This document shows positions 17,551 through 27,949 of a DNA stretch of 64,000 nucleotides, piece by piece (position 1 is the first letter of the stretch; every line of letters begins with the position of its first letter). Under the pieces are notes generated by a model, which made no database searches, was not told where the DNA came from, and worked only from the letters and a program-made list of their open reading frames with translations. Position numbers and translations under genes: made by a program. The stretch is taken from positions 160,139-224,138 of the forward strand of contig UBQW01000022.1 in assembly GCA_900467745.1 (NCBI GenBank), given 5' to 3'. The stretch comes from Hyphomicrobiales bacterium (GTDB taxonomy: Bacteria; Pseudomonadota; Alphaproteobacteria; Rhizobiales; Rhizobiaceae).

Positions 17551-17898
17551 ATGTATCAGTTCTCTTACGCCGAGGTCATGCAAGACTCGGTAGCCGATGC
17601 AAAGGAGCGGGAACGTCAAGTTCTCGACCGGTCCATCGAGCTGCTCGCGATTGCACGCGACAAAGAGAAGTATGGCCGTGAGGCTATCGATGCATTGTTT
17701 TACACCCGACGCGTTTGGGTGAGCTTTATCGAAGACCTCAAGCATCCGGACAATCAGCTCGAAGTTCAGTTGCGCGCCAATCTGATTTCGATCGCTATTT
17801 GGATCTTGAAAGAAAGCGACCGGATCCGGAAACGGCAGTCGACCAACTTTCAAGGCATTATTGACGTTACCACCATCATCAGGGATGGACTTAAATGA
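17551..17898 (+). CDS. flaF: Flagellar biosynthesis regulator FlaF
   Basis: 115 aa, all-helical, with the FlaF pattern AYAEV-like start ([20 protein letters not shown]), [16 protein letters not shown] and a C-terminal [15 protein letters not shown]. In alpha-proteobacteria FlaF acts with FlbT to control flagellin synthesis and secretion, with opposite effects on flagellin mRNA use. The stop overlaps the flbT start (ATGA), so the two are translationally coupled. Confidence 0.95.
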   Translation: MYQFSYAEVMQDSVADAKERERQVLDRSIELLAIARDKEKYGREAIDALFYTRRVWVSFIEDLKHPDNQLEVQLRANLISIAIWILKESDRIRKRQSTNFQGIIDVTTIIRDGLK

Positions 17899-18344
17899 AA
17901 AGCACGCTTCGTATCTCGCTAAAAGCCGGGGAAAAGATCTTCATCAACGGTGCGGTTTTGCGCGTCGATCGCAAGGTCGCGCTGGAATTCCTGAATGATG
18001 TAACGTTCCTTCTGGAAAACCACGTTCTCCAGCCGGAAGACGCGACAACGCCTCTGCGCCAGCTCTACTTCATCGCGCAGATGATCCTGATCAACCCTGA
18101 GGGCAAGGATCAGTCGACGGCAATGTTCCGCAAGTCGGTGACGATGCTTCTGACCTGCTTCAAGAACGAGGAAGTTCTGGCCGAGCTGAAGCGCATCGAC
18201 GGTCTGGTTTCGACCGGCCGCGCTTTCGACGCCCTGAAGGCCATCCGCGGTCTCTACGTTATCGAAGACAACATTCTGAACAACCAGGAAATGCACCCTG
18301 CAATGGTTGAGCAGATTCGCAAGGAGATCGCACCATGGCGGTAG
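17895..18344 (+). CDS. flbT: Flagellin translation repressor FlbT
   Basis: 149 aa. The family pattern is clear: [20 protein letters not shown], then a helical body with [10 protein letters not shown]. In Caulobacter FlbT binds the 5' untranslated region of flagellin mRNA and promotes its decay until hook assembly is complete. The flagellin leaders in this window share a hairpin and are natural candidate targets; that link is inference. It overlaps flaF by 4 nt and flgD by 10 nt. Confidence 0.95.
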   Translation: MKSTLRISLKAGEKIFINGAVLRVDRKVALEFLNDVTFLLENHVLQPEDATTPLRQLYFIAQMILINPEGKDQSTAMFRKSVTMLLTCFKNEEVLAELKRIDGLVSTGRAFDALKAIRGLYVIEDNILNNQEMHPAMVEQIRKEIAPWR

Positions 18345-18775
18345 GCGCAACCGGTTCTGCGACATCGAAGCAGGACACCACGTCGACGACGTCTACTGCC
18401 CAGCAGAAGGCGACGCTCAACTACGACAACTTCCTGCAGCTCCTCATCGCCCAGATGAAGAACCAGGATCCGACGGAACCTGTCGATGCCAGCCAGCAGA
18501 TGGCGCAGCTCGCCAGCTTCTCGCAGGTCGAGCAGACGATCCAGACCAACACCAAGCTGGACACGCTTTTGGCGAGCTCGAGCCTGACGCAGGCCAGCAG
18601 CTACGTCGGCAAGTACATGACCAGCGCCGATGGCACCGTCGCCGGCACCGTCGATTCCGTAAAAGTGTATTCCGACGGAATTATCGCGACGACCACCGAT
18701 GGGAAGAGTATTCTCGTCCAGGCGGGAATCACTGTCGCGGATCAGGCGCCCAAGTCGCCCACGACCGGCAGCTGA
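18335..18775 (+). CDS. flgD: Hook cap / hook assembly scaffold FlgD
   Basis: 146 aa. It keeps the FlgD core: [20 protein letters not shown] and [20 protein letters not shown]. It caps the growing hook during assembly. It is shorter than enteric FlgD (about 230 aa), lacking most of the C-terminal Ig-like region, which is usual in rhizobia. The start overlaps flbT by 10 nt. Confidence 0.94.
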   Translation: MAVGATGSATSKQDTTSTTSTAQQKATLNYDNFLQLLIAQMKNQDPTEPVDASQQMAQLASFSQVEQTIQTNTKLDTLLASSSLTQASSYVGKYMTSADGTVAGTVDSVKVYSDGIIATTTDGKSILVQAGITVADQAPKSPTTGS

Positions 18776-18844
18776 TCGACAAGAAACTGAACGACGGTCC
18801 GGCCGGGTTGCGGACGGACCGAAAGGCGATATGAGGTTGCCTGG

Positions 18845-19111
18845 ATGAATGAAGCTGACGCACTCGATCTGTTCCAGGCGGCGATCTGGACGGTTCTCGT
18901 TTCCGCCGGGCCGGCCGTGGCCGCGGCGATGATCGTCGGTCTCGTCATCGCGCTGTTCCAGGCGCTGACCCAGGTTCAGGAAGCAACGCTCACCTTCGTC
19001 CCGAAGATCGTCGCGGTGCTGGTGACGATCGGCATCTCTGCTCCCTTCGTCGGCTCGCAGATCTCGATCTTCACCAATCTCGTTTTCTCGCGCATCCAGT
19101 CCGGCTTCTGA
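18845..19111 (+). CDS. fliQ: Flagellar export apparatus protein FliQ
   Basis: 88 aa, with two hydrophobic helices and the family motif LVIALFQALTQVQEATLTFV. With FliP and FliR it forms the export gate in the inner membrane. It starts 69 nt after flgD; RBS AGGTTGCCTGG is weak but present. Confidence 0.95.
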   Translation: MNEADALDLFQAAIWTVLVSAGPAVAAAMIVGLVIALFQALTQVQEATLTFVPKIVAVLVTIGISAPFVGSQISIFTNLVFSRIQSGF

Positions 19112-19198
19112 GCCACCCTCGCGCAAGCTTCGCCATTTAACTATCGATCCGAATTCTGGGCATCATGCCCGTACATCTCATGACGAGACGGAATCGAT

Positions 19199-21286
19199 AT
19201 GGCGCAACCACCCGCACTCCCCCTTCCGAAAGCCGGCCCCAGCCTGCGTGACGTTGGCTTTGCCCTTGGCATTGTCGTCATCATCTGCGTGCTCTTCCTG
19301 CCGATCCCGCCGTTCCTCATCGATATGGGCCTGGCGTTCTCGATCGCGCTGTCCGTGCTGATCCTGATGGTGGCGCTGTGGATCCAGAAGCCGCTCGAAT
19401 TCTCGTCCTTCCCAACCATTCTGCTGATCGCCACGATGACGCGCCTGTCGCTGAACATCGCGACGACGCGCGTCATTCTCTCGCACGGCAATGAAGGCCA
19501 CGATGCGGCGGGCGGCGTCATTGCCGGCTTCGCCAGCCTTGTGATGTCGGGCGATTTCGTGATCGGTCTGATCGTCTTCCTGATCCTGATCACCATCAAC
19601 TTCATCGTCATCACCAAGGGTGCCACCCGTATCGCGGAAGTCGGCGCCCGCTTCACCCTCGACGCCATCCCCGGCAAGCAGATGTCGATCGACGCCGACC
19701 TTTCGGCTGGCATCATCGACGAGCGCGAGGCGCAGCGCCGCCGTAAGGAACTCGAAGAGGAAAGCTCCTTCTTCGGTGCCATGGACGGTGCGTCCAAGTT
19801 CGTGCGCGGCGACGCCATCGCCGGCCTTCTTATCACCGCCATCAACGTCTTCGGCGGCATCATCATCGGCTACTTCCGCCACGGCATGCCGATCGGCGAA
19901 GCGGCCGACGTTTTCGTCAAGCTCTCCGTCGGCGACGGTCTGGTATCGCAGATGCCGGCCCTCATCATCTCGCTGGCCGCCGGCCTTCTCGTTTCGCGCG
20001 GCGGCACCGTCGGCTCGACCGACAAGGCCGTCGTCGATCAGCTGAGCGGCTATCCGCGCGCGCTGTCGGTCTCCGCCGTGCTGATGATCGTGCTGGGCCT
20101 GATGCCCGGCCTGCCGTTCATCCCGTTCATGTTCCTCGGTGGCGTTCTCGCCTTCGGCGCTTGGTTCATCCCGCGCCAGATCGATGCGGAAAACAAGATT
20201 CTGCGCGAGCAGGAGGAAAAGAAGGTCGTCGAGAACAAGGAACTGGAGAAGGATTCGGTCAAGTCCGTGCTGCGCACCTCGGAAATCGAGCTGGCACTCG
20301 GCAAGATGGTTTCCTCTCGCCTGCTTGGAGCCCACCAGGAACTCGCATTCCGCGTCGGCAAGATGCGCAAGAAGTTTGCGACCCAGTACGGCTTCGTCGT
20401 TCCCGAGATCAAGGTCACCGACGATATCGCCATCACAGAGAAGTCCTACCAGATCCGCATCCACGGCACGACGGTGGCCTCGAACGAACTGCGCGTCGGC
20501 GAAGTGCTCGTCGTCACCGGCTCCGGCCGCAAGCCGCGCGTGCCGGGCGACGAGATCCGCGAACCCGCTTTCGGCATGCCTGCTGTCTCCGTACTCGAGG
20601 CATTCACGGAAGATCTGAAGCGCGAGGGCTTCCAGCCGATCGACAACGTCTCCGTCGTTCTCACCCATATGAGCGAAGTCATCCGCAATAACTTGCCGGC
20701 ACTTCTCTCGTATAAGGACCTCAAGGTTCTGATCGATCGCCTCGATCCCGAGTACAAGAAGCTTGCCGACGAGATCTGCTCCTCGCACATGTCCTATTCC
20801 GGTCTGCAGGCCGTGCTTAAGCTGCTGCTCGCCGAGCGCGTCTCGATCCGCAACCTGCATCTCATCCTCGAAGCCGTGGCCGAACTTGCCCCGCATGTCC
20901 GCAAGACCGAGCAGATCGTCGAGCATGTTCGCGTGCGCATGGCGCAGCAGCTCTGCGGCGACCTTGCCGATAACGGCGTGCTCCGCGTACTCCGCCTCGG
21001 CAGCAAGTGGGACCTCGCCTTCCACCAGGCGCTTAAGCGCGACAACAAGGGCGAAGTCGTCGAATTCGACATCGATCCGCGCATGCTCGAAGAGTTCAGC
21101 GAGCAGGCGAGCAAAGTTATCCGTGAATTCATGGATCGCGGCCTGCCTTTCGCCCTTGTCACCTCGCCGGAAACACGGTCCTATGTGCGCATGATCATCG
21201 AACGCCTGTTCGCCACGCTCCCGGTTCTCTCGCATGTGGAACTGGCAAAGGGCATCGAGATAAAGATTCTAGGCTCTATTTCATGA
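19199..21286 (+). CDS. flhA: Flagellar export apparatus protein FlhA
   Basis: 695 aa. The N-terminal membrane half (about eight helices, residues 1-320) contains the conserved FHIPEP-type segment ([20 protein letters not shown]); the C-terminal cytoplasmic domain binds chaperone-substrate complexes. It forms the nonameric ring that feeds substrates to the FliPQR gate using the proton gradient. Full length. Its stop overlaps the fliR start (ATGA). Confidence 0.97.
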   Translation: MAQPPALPLPKAGPSLRDVGFALGIVVIICVLFLPIPPFLIDMGLAFSIALSVLILMVALWIQKPLEFSSFPTILLIATMTRLSLNIATTRVILSHGNEGHDAAGGVIAGFASLVMSGDFVIGLIVFLILITINFIVITKGATRIAEVGARFTLDAIPGKQMSIDADLSAGIIDEREAQRRRKELEEESSFFGAMDGASKFVRGDAIAGLLITAINVFGGIIIGYFRHGMPIGEAADVFVKLSVGDGLVSQMPALIISLAAGLLVSRGGTVGSTDKAVVDQLSGYPRALSVSAVLMIVLGLMPGLPFIPFMFLGGVLAFGAWFIPRQIDAENKILREQEEKKVVENKELEKDSVKSVLRTSEIELALGKMVSSRLLGAHQELAFRVGKMRKKFATQYGFVVPEIKVTDDIAITEKSYQIRIHGTTVASNELRVGEVLVVTGSGRKPRVPGDEIREPAFGMPAVSVLEAFTEDLKREGFQPIDNVSVVLTHMSEVIRNNLPALLSYKDLKVLIDRLDPEYKKLADEICSSHMSYSGLQAVLKLLLAERVSIRNLHLILEAVAELAPHVRKTEQIVEHVRVRMAQQLCGDLADNGVLRVLRLGSKWDLAFHQALKRDNKGEVVEFDIDPRMLEEFSEQASKVIREFMDRGLPFALVTSPETRSYVRMIIERLFATLPVLSHVELAKGIEIKILGSIS

Positions 21287-22035
21287 TAACTGACCCGCAA
21301 GGGACCGTGTTGGCGCTTTTTCTGATCTTCTGCAGGATCGGTGGCTGTGTGCTGACAATGCCGGGTTTTTCCTCGGCGCGTATCCCTTCGATCTTGCGGG
21401 TCTTCATCGCCGGCGCGCTGTCTCTGGCGATCATGCCGGTGCTTTGGGACACGGTCTATCCGGCCGTGCGCACCTCGAACGCGACCTATATCGGCTTCAT
21501 CTTCTCCGAATCGCTGATCGGCGTGATGTTCGGAATGTTGGCCCGCCTCTATACGCTGGGCCTCCAGTTCGCCGCCAATATCGCCGCGATGATGATCGGC
21601 TACACGCAGCCGAGCGCCGCCGATATCTTCGAAGAAGGCCAGGAAAGCGCCATCTCGGGCTTCATCATCTTCGCAGGCATGATGATTCTCTTCATGATGG
21701 ACTTCCATCACATCGTCTTCAGGGCGCTTATCGATTCCTACACGTCGATGCCGTTTGGCGGCGCCATGCAGATGCGCGCGACGCTGATCTCGTTCACCGA
21801 CACGCTGTCTACGACCACATTCATCATGCTGCGGCTGGCGAGCCCGTTCCTGATCTACGGCCTGCTGTTCAACGTCGCGATCGGCTTCATCAACAAGCTG
21901 GCGCCGCAGATCCCGGTTTACTTCATCTCGACGCCTTACCTGCTGTTCGGCGGCCTCTTCCTGTTCTATTTCGCCGTCGCGGCGATGATCAGCCAGTTCG
22001 GCCAGTCCTTCACCGCCGTCTTCATGGGGCAGTAG
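21283..22035 (+). CDS. fliR: Flagellar export apparatus protein FliR
   Basis: 250 aa, about six membrane helices. FliR features include [20 protein letters not shown] near the N-terminus and [20 protein letters not shown] further on. It is a subunit of the export gate with FliP and FliQ. Coupled to flhA by a 4-nt overlap; flhB and fliP are not in this window. Confidence 0.96.
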   Translation: MITDPQGTVLALFLIFCRIGGCVLTMPGFSSARIPSILRVFIAGALSLAIMPVLWDTVYPAVRTSNATYIGFIFSESLIGVMFGMLARLYTLGLQFAANIAAMMIGYTQPSAADIFEEGQESAISGFIIFAGMMILFMMDFHHIVFRALIDSYTSMPFGGAMQMRATLISFTDTLSTTTFIMLRLASPFLIYGLLFNVAIGFINKLAPQIPVYFISTPYLLFGGLFLFYFAVAAMISQFGQSFTAVFMGQ

Positions 22036-22039
22036 GCGG

Positions 22040-22453
22040 ATGGCGGAAAGGACGCGCTCGGACAAGCTCAAACGCCTCGTCGCCGTCCAGCGGCATCTCG
22101 AACAGATGGCGGAATTCGACCTCGCCGAAACGACGCGCCAGCGCGCCGAAGTCAGCGAAGAGATGGACAGCGTCATCCATGCGCTGGGCTCGATGGACCC
22201 GGTGCATCACGCCTTTTCGCAGGGCTATGCGGATCGTTTCAACCGGCTTGGCATCAAGGACAAGCAGCTGAACGGCATGCAGGAAGTTCACCAGATGCGC
22301 GTTCAGCAGGAGCGCGCCAAGGGAGACCGGCTGGAAGACGGCATGCGCGAGGCGCTCGAAGGCGAGCGCCGCGAGGCCGATGACAACGCGGTCTATGATA
22401 TCATCGATCAAAAATACGGTACACCAGCCTCCAGCAAGCTTCAAAAATCATAA
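22040..22453 (+). CDS. Small coiled-coil flagellar protein, FliJ-like
   Basis: 137 aa, almost entirely charged helix. The N-terminus KLKRLVAVQRHLEQMAEFDL followed by ETTRQRAEVSEEM has the spacing of FliJ, the coiled-coil stalk/chaperone-escort protein of the export ATPase. No catalytic motif. It starts 4 nt after fliR, so it is in the operon. The FliJ assignment rests on length, composition and context; a search against FliJ profiles is needed to confirm it. Confidence 0.7.
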   Translation: MAERTRSDKLKRLVAVQRHLEQMAEFDLAETTRQRAEVSEEMDSVIHALGSMDPVHHAFSQGYADRFNRLGIKDKQLNGMQEVHQMRVQQERAKGDRLEDGMREALEGERREADDNAVYDIIDQKYGTPASSKLQKS

Positions 22454-22485
22454 TCGCCTCGATCTGAAATCAAGAGGATTATGAC

Positions 22486-23052
22486 GTGGCTATTTCACCT
22501 CCGAGTGATCTGGTGCTGGATGTTGTCAAGGCGGCCGACCCTATGGAGGTTCAGGCCGCTCAGGAGAAACTGAAGGCAAACCAGGCAGCATTCGCGGCCA
22601 ATAGCCTTGCCGAAGCGGGCAAGGGCTTCACCTCGGCGGTGGACATTCTCGACCGCGCCTCCAACAAGGCGGGCCTCAGCGACGTCCAGAATCGCACCGG
22701 CAAGACGGAAGAAGTTCCCGAAACCTATCGCAAGTTCGAAGCGATGGTGCTGCAGAACTTCATCAAGAACATGCTGCCCAACGAAAGCGAAGACGTCTAC
22801 GGCAAGGGCGCCACGGGCGATATCTGGAAGGGCATGATGGCCGAACAGCTCGGCAACACCATCGCCAAGGGCGATGGCATCGGCGTTGCCAAGCAGCTCT
22901 ATCACGATGCCTTGAAGAAGCAGGAAGGTAGGGTCGTCAACGCTTCTACCGACCAGGATGACCGCAATGCCGCGGTCAGCATGATCAATGAAATTCAGCG
23001 CCAGACGTTTGGCGTGACATCGACGGACAACAAGTCCGCAAACGACGCCTAA
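22486..23052 (+). CDS. FlgJ-like rod-binding protein (N-terminal domain only)
   Basis: 188 aa, GTG start with GAGG upstream. The conserved FlgJ rod-binding motif is clear: YRKFEAMVLQNFIKNMLPNE, then DIWKGMMAEQLGNTIAKGDG. The muramidase half of enteric FlgJ is missing; the separate SLT enzyme encoded at 11950 could supply that activity. Often annotated in rhizobia as flgJ or as a CheL-like protein. It acts in the periplasm as a rod cap during rod assembly. Confidence 0.85.
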   Translation: MAISPPSDLVLDVVKAADPMEVQAAQEKLKANQAAFAANSLAEAGKGFTSAVDILDRASNKAGLSDVQNRTGKTEEVPETYRKFEAMVLQNFIKNMLPNESEDVYGKGATGDIWKGMMAEQLGNTIAKGDGIGVAKQLYHDALKKQEGRVVNASTDQDDRNAAVSMINEIQRQTFGVTSTDNKSANDA

Positions 23053-23069
23053 GGGAATCGAGGAGAACA

Positions 23070-23435
23070 ATGGAAATAATCTCGAACGAATACCGTATCA
23101 AATCGGTTCTTGGACGCCTGGAAATGATCATCGACAACGAGAACACGCGCATCGGCAGCGATCCGCAGTTCGATCTCAAGGTGTCGAATGCCCACAAGAG
23201 CCGCTGCCTCTATGAGCTGTCGATGCTCTTCAGCGATACTGACCCCAAGGAACTCGCAGCCTCGCACCTCGAACAGCTGCATGGCCTAAAGGAAAAGCTG
23301 GCGCTCAACGCTCGTCGCGTCGAGGCTCATCTCGAGGCCGTGCGCACGGTTGCCGATCTCCTGAAGAACGCCGTTCAGGATGCGGATGCTGACGGCACCT
23401 ATTCCCAGGAACAGTTCCTGGCGCGTGAACACTGA
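23070..23435 (+). CDS. Small helical flagellar-operon protein, possible FlgN-type chaperone
   Basis: 121 aa, helical, ATG preceded by GAGGAGAA. The C-terminal half (LKEKLALNARRVEAHLEAVR and the following segment) resembles the region of FlgN chaperones that binds FlgK/FlgL. The resemblance is weak and unverified. The stop overlaps the next start by one base (TGATG). Conserved position at the end of the hook/export operon suggests an export or assembly role. Confidence 0.65.
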   Translation: MEIISNEYRIKSVLGRLEMIIDNENTRIGSDPQFDLKVSNAHKSRCLYELSMLFSDTDPKELAASHLEQLHGLKEKLALNARRVEAHLEAVRTVADLLKNAVQDADADGTYSQEQFLAREH

Positions 23436-23968
23436 TGATTAAACTCGTTCTTACAGGCGTCTGGGTCTGCGTGATCACGCTGGCGGCGGTCTATATGTCG
23501 GTGCATCTGGCAACGGCGCCGGCCCCCGCTCCGGATCAGTCGAAGCAGAGCCTTGTCGAGCTTGTAAAGGGCGAGTCCATCACCATCCCTGTGGTCCACG
23601 ACGGGGCCGTCAGCGGCTACTTTCTCGGCAAGATATCCTTCATGATCAAGAAGGATATGGTGAAGGGCGCGACCTTGCCGCTCACCGAGATGACCACCGA
23701 CGAACTGTTCTCGCTGCTTGTCGGCAACAAGATGGTCGATATTTCGAACATGAAGGCATTCGATCCGAATGCCTTCCGCGATATGATCAAGAAAGACCTC
23801 AACACGCATCTGGGCGGCGAGTACATCGACCAGGTGTTGCTGGAGCAGCTTGATTATCTATCCAAGGAAGAGGTCGCCGCCAACGCGTCCGGCCAGCCGA
23901 AAAAAACCGGCAAGCCTGTCAACGTCGTGCCGCCAGAGCCCGTCAAGGACCCGGCCGCCGGCGGTTGA
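23435..23968 (+). CDS. Membrane-anchored protein at end of flagellar operon
   Basis: 177 aa. One N-terminal hydrophobic helix (LVLTGVWVCVITLAAVYMSV) without a clear cleavage site is followed by a periplasmic domain with a beta-rich start (ESITIPVVHDGAVSGYFLGK) and a helical part, ending in a Pro/Lys/Ala-rich tail. I do not recognise the family. The topology is like FliL (one helix, periplasmic domain), but I see no FliL motif. Translationally coupled to the preceding gene, so a flagellar role is likely. Confidence 0.7.
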   Translation: MIKLVLTGVWVCVITLAAVYMSVHLATAPAPAPDQSKQSLVELVKGESITIPVVHDGAVSGYFLGKISFMIKKDMVKGATLPLTEMTTDELFSLLVGNKMVDISNMKAFDPNAFRDMIKKDLNTHLGGEYIDQVLLEQLDYLSKEEVAANASGQPKKTGKPVNVVPPEPVKDPAAGG

Positions 23969-23980
23969 CGCCCGCTTATC

Positions 23981-24005
23981 GTCGCGGTGGCCTCATCACC
24001 GCGAC
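23981..24005 (+). terminator. Hairpin at end of flagellar operon, possible terminator
   Basis: A 9-bp stem GTCGCGGTG/CACCGCGAC with a 7-nt loop, 13 nt after the stop codon. There is no T-run, so it may be a Rho-dependent or mRNA-stabilising structure. Confidence 0.4.
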
Positions 24006-24217
24006 CAGCCATCCGTGATGGTTAACAAATCCCTGATATCGCTCAGCAAAGTCGACGGGTTTTCCTAAAGGTTGTTTGAGGGAGCCCTGTTATACCGTCC
24101 CGTGATGGGCCGACATGCGCGCCGCCTTCCAGATTTGGAAGCCGGCGCCTGATCCCAGGCAGACCTCAGTGTTACCGGGATCTCCGAGCCATGAAGCATT
24201 ATCGTCAGGAAGCGGGA

Positions 24218-25030
24218 ATGAATCTGATCGCGAATTTCGCGGTCCTCGCCTCTCGTCGCGCTATTTTTGATCTGCCCGTCTGTGACCTCGGCTGGGACGA
24301 CGCACTCGTCTTCATCAACGAGCTCCTGTCGATGCCCGTCGGCCAGACGTCGATCTCCTTCGTCAACGCGCACAACATGCTCCTGGCGCTGCGCGATGAA
24401 GAGTATCGCGACATTCTCTCGCAGAACCTCGTCCTGCCCGATGGCATCGGCCTCAACATCGCCTCGCAGATCGCCCACGGATCGCCTTTCCCGGCCAATC
24501 TGAACGGCACCGATTTCGTGCCCGCGCTGCTGACCTTCATGGAACAGCCCCGCCGCATCGGCCTGATTGGTGGCACCCGTGCCGTGGTCGAGCGCGCGGC
24601 ATCCAATTTCCGCCGGCATGCGCCCTGGCATGAATTCGTCGTCATCTCCGACGGCTTCTTCGACAAGAACGATCCCTCAGCCGTGATCGCCGAGATCGGG
24701 GCGCAGGATCTCGACATCATCATTGTCGGCATGGGCACGCCCCTGCAGGAAAAGTGGGCGCACAAGCACATTCGCGCCGATCACGCGCGCCTGGTGCTGA
24801 CCGTCGGCGCTCTCTTCGATTTCGTCTCCGGCTCGGTGCCGCGCGCGCCCAAGCTGGTGCGGTCGATGCGCCTGGAATGGGCCTACAGGCTCGCCCAGGA
24901 ACCCGGCCGCCTCTGGCGCCGCTACGCGCTGGGCATCCCGGTCTTTCTCTACCACGTCGCCAAGTACCGGTTCAGCCGTCGCAAAGTGATCATGAAGCGC
25001 TCGGAAATGGGCGATACACGTCGAGATTGA
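24218..25030 (+). CDS. WecG/TagA/CpsF family glycosyltransferase (GT26)
   Basis: 270 aa from the ATG at 24218, which has AGGAAGCGGGA directly upstream; an in-frame ATG at 24191 would add nine residues. Family motifs in order: SFVNAHNMLLAL, LPDGIGLN, LNGTDFVPALL, IVGMGTPLQEKW, TVGALFDFVSGSVPRAPKLV and LEWAYRLAQEPGRLWRRY. These enzymes add a hexosamine-type sugar to an early lipid-linked intermediate at the inner membrane. It is separated from the flagellar operon by 249 bp and followed by an ExoP-like gene, which suggests a surface polysaccharide role. Confidence 0.88.
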   Translation: MNLIANFAVLASRRAIFDLPVCDLGWDDALVFINELLSMPVGQTSISFVNAHNMLLALRDEEYRDILSQNLVLPDGIGLNIASQIAHGSPFPANLNGTDFVPALLTFMEQPRRIGLIGGTRAVVERAASNFRRHAPWHEFVVISDGFFDKNDPSAVIAEIGAQDLDIIIVGMGTPLQEKWAHKHIRADHARLVLTVGALFDFVSGSVPRAPKLVRSMRLEWAYRLAQEPGRLWRRYALGIPVFLYHVAKYRFSRRKVIMKRSEMGDTRRD

Positions 25031-25125
25031 GCGAAAATTAACCTTTTGTTTGCCAAGCCTGTTTAGGCTCGATTAACCACACGCGACTGCGATGGGTTCG
25101 ATCGTTCCATGCACGAGACTTGGTG

Positions 25126-26925
25126 ATGCGCGAAAATCATTCGAGACGTCCCACCCATTCATGGTCATCCCAGCCGAAGGATGAAGCCGGCTCGAACGGC
25201 TTTTCCAGCGGCCATTATCAGGATGAAATGGCCGTCCCGGAAGCCGAGCTGCTACGCGTCATAGAACGGGCTCTCCAGGCGCAGCGAATGCCGGAACTTG
25301 GGCAACCCGCGCCGCAAGACGCCACCGCGCCCCTCGTCAGCCGCATCGAAACCATCCTCGGCAAAAGGCTTGAAGCCGCCAACGACGCCGCCACGGCGCC
25401 AAATCCGCCCGCCGATGATGCCGCTGCCATCAGCTCCGCCGCTATGGACGAAGCGGCCATGGACGACCTTATCGACGATCTGGCCGCACAGGAATTCCAC
25501 GTCGAATCGACATCGCATCCGGCCGTCGAGCATCCGGCCCAGGCTTCTCCGCGCAGCGGCCGATCGCTGATCGCAGCCGGCGCACTGTGCGCACTGGGCG
25601 CGTTTGGCGGAACCCTGATTCCAAGCGAGCCATCCGGCTTTCGGGCTCAGAGCCTGCTCGGCGTCGAAGGCCCGGCCAAGGATCATCGGGCGCTGGTCAG
25701 CGCCGCGCATGATGCACTGATCTCGCAGAAAACCATCGCCATGGCCGTCGCCAAATTACAGCTCGACCGTGACGCCGAGTTCGCGGGCGCCAGCGGCAGC
25801 GCGTTCAATGTCGTGGTCGATCTCCTCTCCGCAAGCGGTGCCGCTGCCGATCCCGTCTCGCGCGCCGAAGCATCTCTCGCCGCCGTCATTCGCGCATCCG
25901 CCGATCCGAAATCGGGAACCGTCGGCTTCAGCGTCACGACTGCAAGTGCGGCGAAATCCGCGCGCATCGCATCCTATCTCGTCTCGACCGTCGCCCATCC
26001 GGTTTCGGCCGCAAGCGTCAACGACGGCGCGGTGAAAAAGGCAAGTGCGGTCGCCGACGCCGAGCTTGAGGCATTCACCAAGCAAAATGGCGAAGGCAAT
26101 GTCGAGGTCGCAACCAGACTGCAGCAGCAGTTGGCGCTGGCCAACGAGACCTTGAAGGACGCACAGCAGAAGGTCGCGGCGGCAAAGACGCGCGCCGACC
26201 TGCTGAAGACCGCGACGGCAGACGACGCGCTGACCGGCACACTTGCCGCAGACATCACCTCACCGGCGCTGGACGATCGCCGCGGCCGCTATGCCGTCGC
26301 GAAGTCGACGCTCGCGCAGCTTGCCGCCAGCCTCGGCCCCCGGCATCCACGCCTGATTGCTCAACAGGCCGAAGTCGATGGCTTGCGCACCAGCATCGGC
26401 CAGGAACTCGGCAGGCTTTCGCGCGATGCCGCCGACGAGGTCAAATCAACGGTCGCCGCCGTCAGGCAGCTTGGCGACCAGCGCAACACGCTGATTGCGC
26501 AAAGCCGCGACACCGGCGTCGATCTCGCCAAGCTGACGGAACTGCGCGAGAAATCGGCGGTTGCGCGCCAGCGTCTGGAAGACCAGCTCAGTACCGGCGC
26601 GATCGGCACGGACGGCGCCCATGTCCAGGTCATCAAGGCACCCGTGGTCACGGCCATCGAGCCGGGCCGCAGCCCCTGGCTCGCCCCGGCACTCGGCGCG
26701 CTCGCCGGCCTCGCCTTCGGCCTTGCCGGGTTCCGCAGACGCGTGGATGCGGGCACTGCGGTCGAACATGTCGAGCCCGTCGCCGCGATCGAACCATCGG
26801 TCGATATTCCCCGCGCACCTGCGCCTGAGCCCTCGGTAGAGGACACCCCGGACGAGGTCGAAACGCTGCGCGCCGAGATCGCCGCGATGCGCGATCGCCT
26901 GCGCTCCTACGCGGCGACGGCCTGA
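25126..26925 (+). CDS. ExoP/Wzc-like polysaccharide co-polymerase without kinase domain
   Basis: 599 aa; the ATG at 25126 is preceded in frame by GTG and TTG codons that are less likely. A long acidic N-terminal region, a hydrophobic helix near residue 150 ([18 protein letters not shown]), a periplasmic coiled coil (about 300-510, with [20 protein letters not shown] typical of Wzc/ExoP), and a second helix near 525 ([18 protein letters not shown]). No Walker motifs or Tyr-rich tail follow, so the tyrosine kinase is absent. It likely controls chain length or export of a polysaccharide, perhaps with the preceding glycosyltransferase. Confidence 0.75.
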   Translation: MRENHSRRPTHSWSSQPKDEAGSNGFSSGHYQDEMAVPEAELLRVIERALQAQRMPELGQPAPQDATAPLVSRIETILGKRLEAANDAATAPNPPADDAAAISSAAMDEAAMDDLIDDLAAQEFHVESTSHPAVEHPAQASPRSGRSLIAAGALCALGAFGGTLIPSEPSGFRAQSLLGVEGPAKDHRALVSAAHDALISQKTIAMAVAKLQLDRDAEFAGASGSAFNVVVDLLSASGAAADPVSRAEASLAAVIRASADPKSGTVGFSVTTASAAKSARIASYLVSTVAHPVSAASVNDGAVKKASAVADAELEAFTKQNGEGNVEVATRLQQQLALANETLKDAQQKVAAAKTRADLLKTATADDALTGTLAADITSPALDDRRGRYAVAKSTLAQLAASLGPRHPRLIAQQAEVDGLRTSIGQELGRLSRDAADEVKSTVAAVRQLGDQRNTLIAQSRDTGVDLAKLTELREKSAVARQRLEDQLSTGAIGTDGAHVQVIKAPVVTAIEPGRSPWLAPALGALAGLAFGLAGFRRRVDAGTAVEHVEPVAAIEPSVDIPRAPAPEPSVEDTPDEVETLRAEIAAMRDRLRSYAATA

Positions 26926-27047
26926 TCGTCGCCCACCTGCGGCATGATTGTTCTTGCATTTCTCGTTTCAGGCAGGATAGGGCGTGGACAGGCAAATTGT
27001 GCCCGATGCCGCCGACTAGAATGGCGGGCAATGGCAGGGAGACGGTC

Positions 27048-27947
27048 TTGGCGACAGTAATCGACGGCAAACAGGTTGCAGCTTCGGTCATCGACACGGT
27101 GAAGGCGGCGACCGCGGCATTGGACAAGCAGAGCGGCGTTCAGGCCGGTCTCGCGGTCATCATTGTCGGCGACGATCCGGCAAGCCACGCTTACGTAGGC
27201 TCCAAGAGCAAAATGGCCAAGGAATGCGGCTTCAAGTCCGTGCAGCACACGCTGCCGCTCGAGACCACACAGGAAGACCTAGCCGCGCTGGTAGCCTCGC
27301 TGAACGCCGATGACACGATCCACGGCATCCTCGTGCAGCTGCCGCTGCCCAAGCACCTGAATTCCGAGCCGATCATCCAGTCCATCCTGCCCGAGAAGGA
27401 TGTCGATGGCCTCCACGTCGTCAACGCCGGCAAATTGGCGGTTGGCGATCTTGAGACCGGCCTCGTCTCGTGCACGCCCGCCGGCGCCATGGTCTTCGTG
27501 CGCCGCACCCACGGCGAGGACCTCTCCGGCCTCAACGCCGTCGTGGTCGGTCGTTCCAATCTGTTCGGCAAGCCGATGGCGCAGTTGCTGCTCAACGCCA
27601 ACGCCACAGTGACAATCGCGCATTCGAGAACCAAGGATCTACCGTCCGTTTGCCGCAACGCCGATATCCTGGTTGCCGCCGTCGGTCGTCCCGAGATGGT
27701 CAAGGCCGATTGGGTCAAGCGCGGCGCCACTGTCATCGACGTCGGCATCAACCGTATCCCAGCGCCCGAAAAGGGTGAGGGCAAGACGCGCCTCGTTGGC
27801 GATGTCGCATTCGCCGAGGCGGCTGAAGTCGCGGATGTCATCACCCCGGTTCCCGGTGGCGTCGGCCCGATGACCATCGCCATGCTGATGGCCAACACCG
27901 TGATTGCCGCGCATCGCGCCGCCGGCCAGACGCCGCCGAAGTTCTGA
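27048..27947 (+). CDS. folD: Bifunctional methylenetetrahydrofolate dehydrogenase/cyclohydrolase FolD
   Basis: 299 aa. It interconverts 5,10-methylene-, methenyl- and 10-formyl-tetrahydrofolate using NADP in the cytosol. Motifs: [17 protein letters not shown] with the catalytic lysine, [27 protein letters not shown] and the C-terminal [19 protein letters not shown] chose the TTG at 27048, giving [10 protein letters not shown], because GGGAG lies about 7 nt upstream; the ATG at 27021 would add nine residues. It is convergent with aglR, with only 2 bp between stop codons. Confidence 0.95.
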   Translation: MATVIDGKQVAASVIDTVKAATAALDKQSGVQAGLAVIIVGDDPASHAYVGSKSKMAKECGFKSVQHTLPLETTQEDLAALVASLNADDTIHGILVQLPLPKHLNSEPIIQSILPEKDVDGLHVVNAGKLAVGDLETGLVSCTPAGAMVFVRRTHGEDLSGLNAVVVGRSNLFGKPMAQLLLNANATVTIAHSRTKDLPSVCRNADILVAAVGRPEMVKADWVKRGATVIDVGINRIPAPEKGEGKTRLVGDVAFAEAAEVADVITPVPGGVGPMTIAMLMANTVIAAHRAAGQTPPKF

Positions 27948-27949
27948 TT

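Noticed and set aside
19178..21235. Long minus-strand open frame opposite flhA
   Set aside because: A shadow frame rich in Asp/Arg/Glu/His. FlhA on the plus strand is full length and conserved.
24065..24631. Minus-strand open frame upstream of the WecG-like gene
   Set aside because: It mostly mirrors the transferase gene; no homology or ribosome site was seen.
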